Positions 5,334-6,324 of a stretch of 6,324 bases of DNA are shown one piece after another. The notes beneath the pieces were generated by a model. That model made no database searches, was not told where the DNA came from, and was given only the letters and a program-made list of their open reading frames with translations. The position numbers and the translations under genes are program-made. How positions within the stretch are numbered: the stretch's first letter is position 1; each line of letters starts with the position of its first letter. This DNA comes from JBDKUD01 sp039679805. GTDB lineage: Bacteria > Bacillota > Syntrophomonadia > Syntrophomonadales > Syntrophomonadaceae. The DNA lies in contig JBDKUD010000069.1 in assembly GCA_039679805.1 (NCBI GenBank), forward strand, positions 1 to 6,324. The letters run 5' to 3'.

Positions 5334-6324
5334 ATGAGCGATTTTAATTATGATTCATACTGCGGATTATATTGCGGGGCCTGCTCCATAATGAAAGCGT
5401 ACCAGTCAGGCATTAAGGACCCCTTCGCCTGCTTTTGGAGTGATGAAGCGGGTGCCGAACTAAAATGCTACGGCTGTAAAATGGATGAAGTGTTTAAAGG
5501 AGCTGCCGATTTTGGAGGGTGTGCCAAGTGCGCTATTAGAGCCTGTGCCAAGGAAAAGGGTGTTGAACGCTGCCTCAATTGCCCTGATTTTCCTTGCCAG
5601 AATTTTAACCCGGATACGGAAATTGCGAAGTTTTTGTTCGATAAACTTCCCCATATGAGCACGATTGCGACTAATTTACAAATGATTCTGAGTAAGGGGG
5701 CGAGCAGTTGGCTGGAAGAACAGAAAGCGCAATGGATATGTCCCGATTGCCAGACCGACTATACCTGGTATGCCACCCATTGCTCTAACTGTGGCAAGGA
5801 TTTGGGAGACAGTAAGCCCTATAATAACACTTTCGACAAGAGCGTCTTCCAGCTATTAACACCGCCTGACCCAGAGGAACTTTTCAAAAAGGAGGTTGTT
5901 TTTAAGCTGGAGGGAATGGATCTGGTCAGTATCCATAAAGACATCGCCTATAGTGGTGAACAGGGAAGCGAGCTGCTTTTGGATTTGTATTTGCCGCCTG
6001 ATCATTCGCCTGACCAAAAACTTCCGGTTGTGATCCTGGTGCATGGGGATGCTCCTGTTTCGGGCATAAAGGATTCAGGACAATACACCTCCCTTGGCCG
6101 GATATTAGCCGCCTCGGGATTTATTGGAGCTGCCTTTGATCATCGCATGCTGATGCAAGGTTGTATGATAAAAGACGTAATCAATGATATTGAAAGACTC
6201 ATACAATTTCTAATAAAAAATGCAGACGAGTATGGTATCGATAATAACAAGATTGCTATATGGTCATTATCTGCCGGTGTCCCCTTCGGTCTATATGCAG
6301 GTATGCATAACAGCCCCGCATATA
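5334..6324 (+). CDS. DUF3795 / zinc-ribbon / alpha-beta hydrolase fusion, 3' end beyond window
   Basis: An open frame of 330 codons with no stop before the window edge. Residues 8-90 are a DUF3795-like cysteine-rich domain: CGLYCGAC (10-17), C33, CYGC (45-48), CAKC (63-66), C71, and CLNCPDFPC (80-88), a typical metal-binding pattern. Residues 134-155 hold a compact zinc ribbon, CPDC (136-139) and CSNC (150-153). From about 185 onward the sequence is an alpha/beta hydrolase of the esterase/dienelactone-hydrolase type: LDLYLPP (216-222), LPVVILVHGD (230-239) with the oxyanion HG, and a nucleophile elbow IWSLSAG (309-315) placing Ser at 313. The acid and His of the triad would lie beyond the window. 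ATG 5334 has GGAAAGGAG (5317-5325) eight bases upstream. No signal peptide is seen. It is probably co-transcribed with the SDR. The role is unknown: an esterase whose Cys-rich part may bind metal or a partner. Confidence 0.9.
   Translation, partial: MSDFNYDSYCGLYCGACSIMKAYQSGIKDPFACFWSDEAGAELKCYGCKMDEVFKGAADFGGCAKCAIRACAKEKGVERCLNCPDFPCQNFNPDTEIAKFLFDKLPHMSTIATNLQMILSKGASSWLEEQKAQWICPDCQTDYTWYATHCSNCGKDLGDSKPYNNTFDKSVFQLLTPPDPEELFKKEVVFKLEGMDLVSIHKDIAYSGEQGSELLLDLYLPPDHSPDQKLPVVILVHGDAPVSGIKDSGQYTSLGRILAASGFIGAAFDHRMLMQGCMIKDVINDIERLIQFLIKNADEYGIDNNKIAIWSLSAGVPFGLYAGMHNSPAY

Noticed and set aside
4899..5340. A mobile element or CRISPR-like origin for the repeated segment
   Set aside because: No transposase, terminal inverted repeats, target duplications or regularly spaced repeats are seen; the similarity is protein-coding and from paralogous genes.
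5132..5347. A 71-codon ORF crossing the second ICMT remnant
   Set aside because: The recognisable protein blocks (VYFFKRSPELLARR and EEELLLRDLPGY...PSVW) are in the other two frames; this frame has no family resemblance.

Overview
The window looks like a Gram-positive, low-to-middle GC Firmicute, most likely a clostridial Peptococcaceae-type anaerobe (Desulfosporosinus/Desulfitobacterium-like). This rests on strong purine-rich Shine-Dalgarno sites before nearly every gene, two TTG starts, tRNA genes with encoded CCA, and the gene families present (C45 acyltransferase, DUF3795, isoprenylcysteine-methyltransferase-like proteins). The genus is an inference. All genes are on the + strand.

Layout. 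Positions 1-178 are the end of a tRNA cluster: the 3' tip of one tRNA (probably Asn), then complete tRNA-Glu(TTC) and tRNA-Val(TAC). Positions 179-490 hold three hairpins (one weak, two terminator-like) and a well-formed promoter carrying a palindromic operator. This leads into a TetR-type regulator (491-1372) with an unusual C-terminal four-cysteine module, followed 40 bases later by a C45-family autoproteolytic acyltransferase/hydrolase (1413-2471). After a possible 35-residue ORF comes an LCM/TcmP-type SAM-dependent methyltransferase (2607-3527).

From 3528 to 5306 the region is partly decayed. An isoprenylcysteine carboxyl methyltransferase (ICMT)-like membrane protein gene survives only as a frameshifted 5' portion (3623-3923). 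A second operator-like palindrome, unlike the one before tetR, precedes an intact short-chain dehydrogenase (3993-4898) whose catalytic serine position is glycine. A composite remnant follows (4926-5306): the N-terminus of a condensation/acyltransferase-like protein joined to the middle and C-terminus of a second ICMT-like gene. The two ICMT remnants share an 18-codon block encoding identical residues with only synonymous differences.

From 5334 to the window end runs a large open frame that has no stop in the window. It encodes a DUF3795 cysteine-rich domain, a CxxC...CxxC zinc ribbon and an alpha/beta hydrolase in one chain.

Taken together, the genes suggest an accessory small-molecule modification locus (acyl transfer or hydrolysis, O-methylation, oxidoreduction, ester hydrolysis) under TetR control, part of which has been lost by deletion. 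The common substrate is unknown. The points most worth a second look are the two proteins with appended cysteine modules and the paired methyltransferase remnants.
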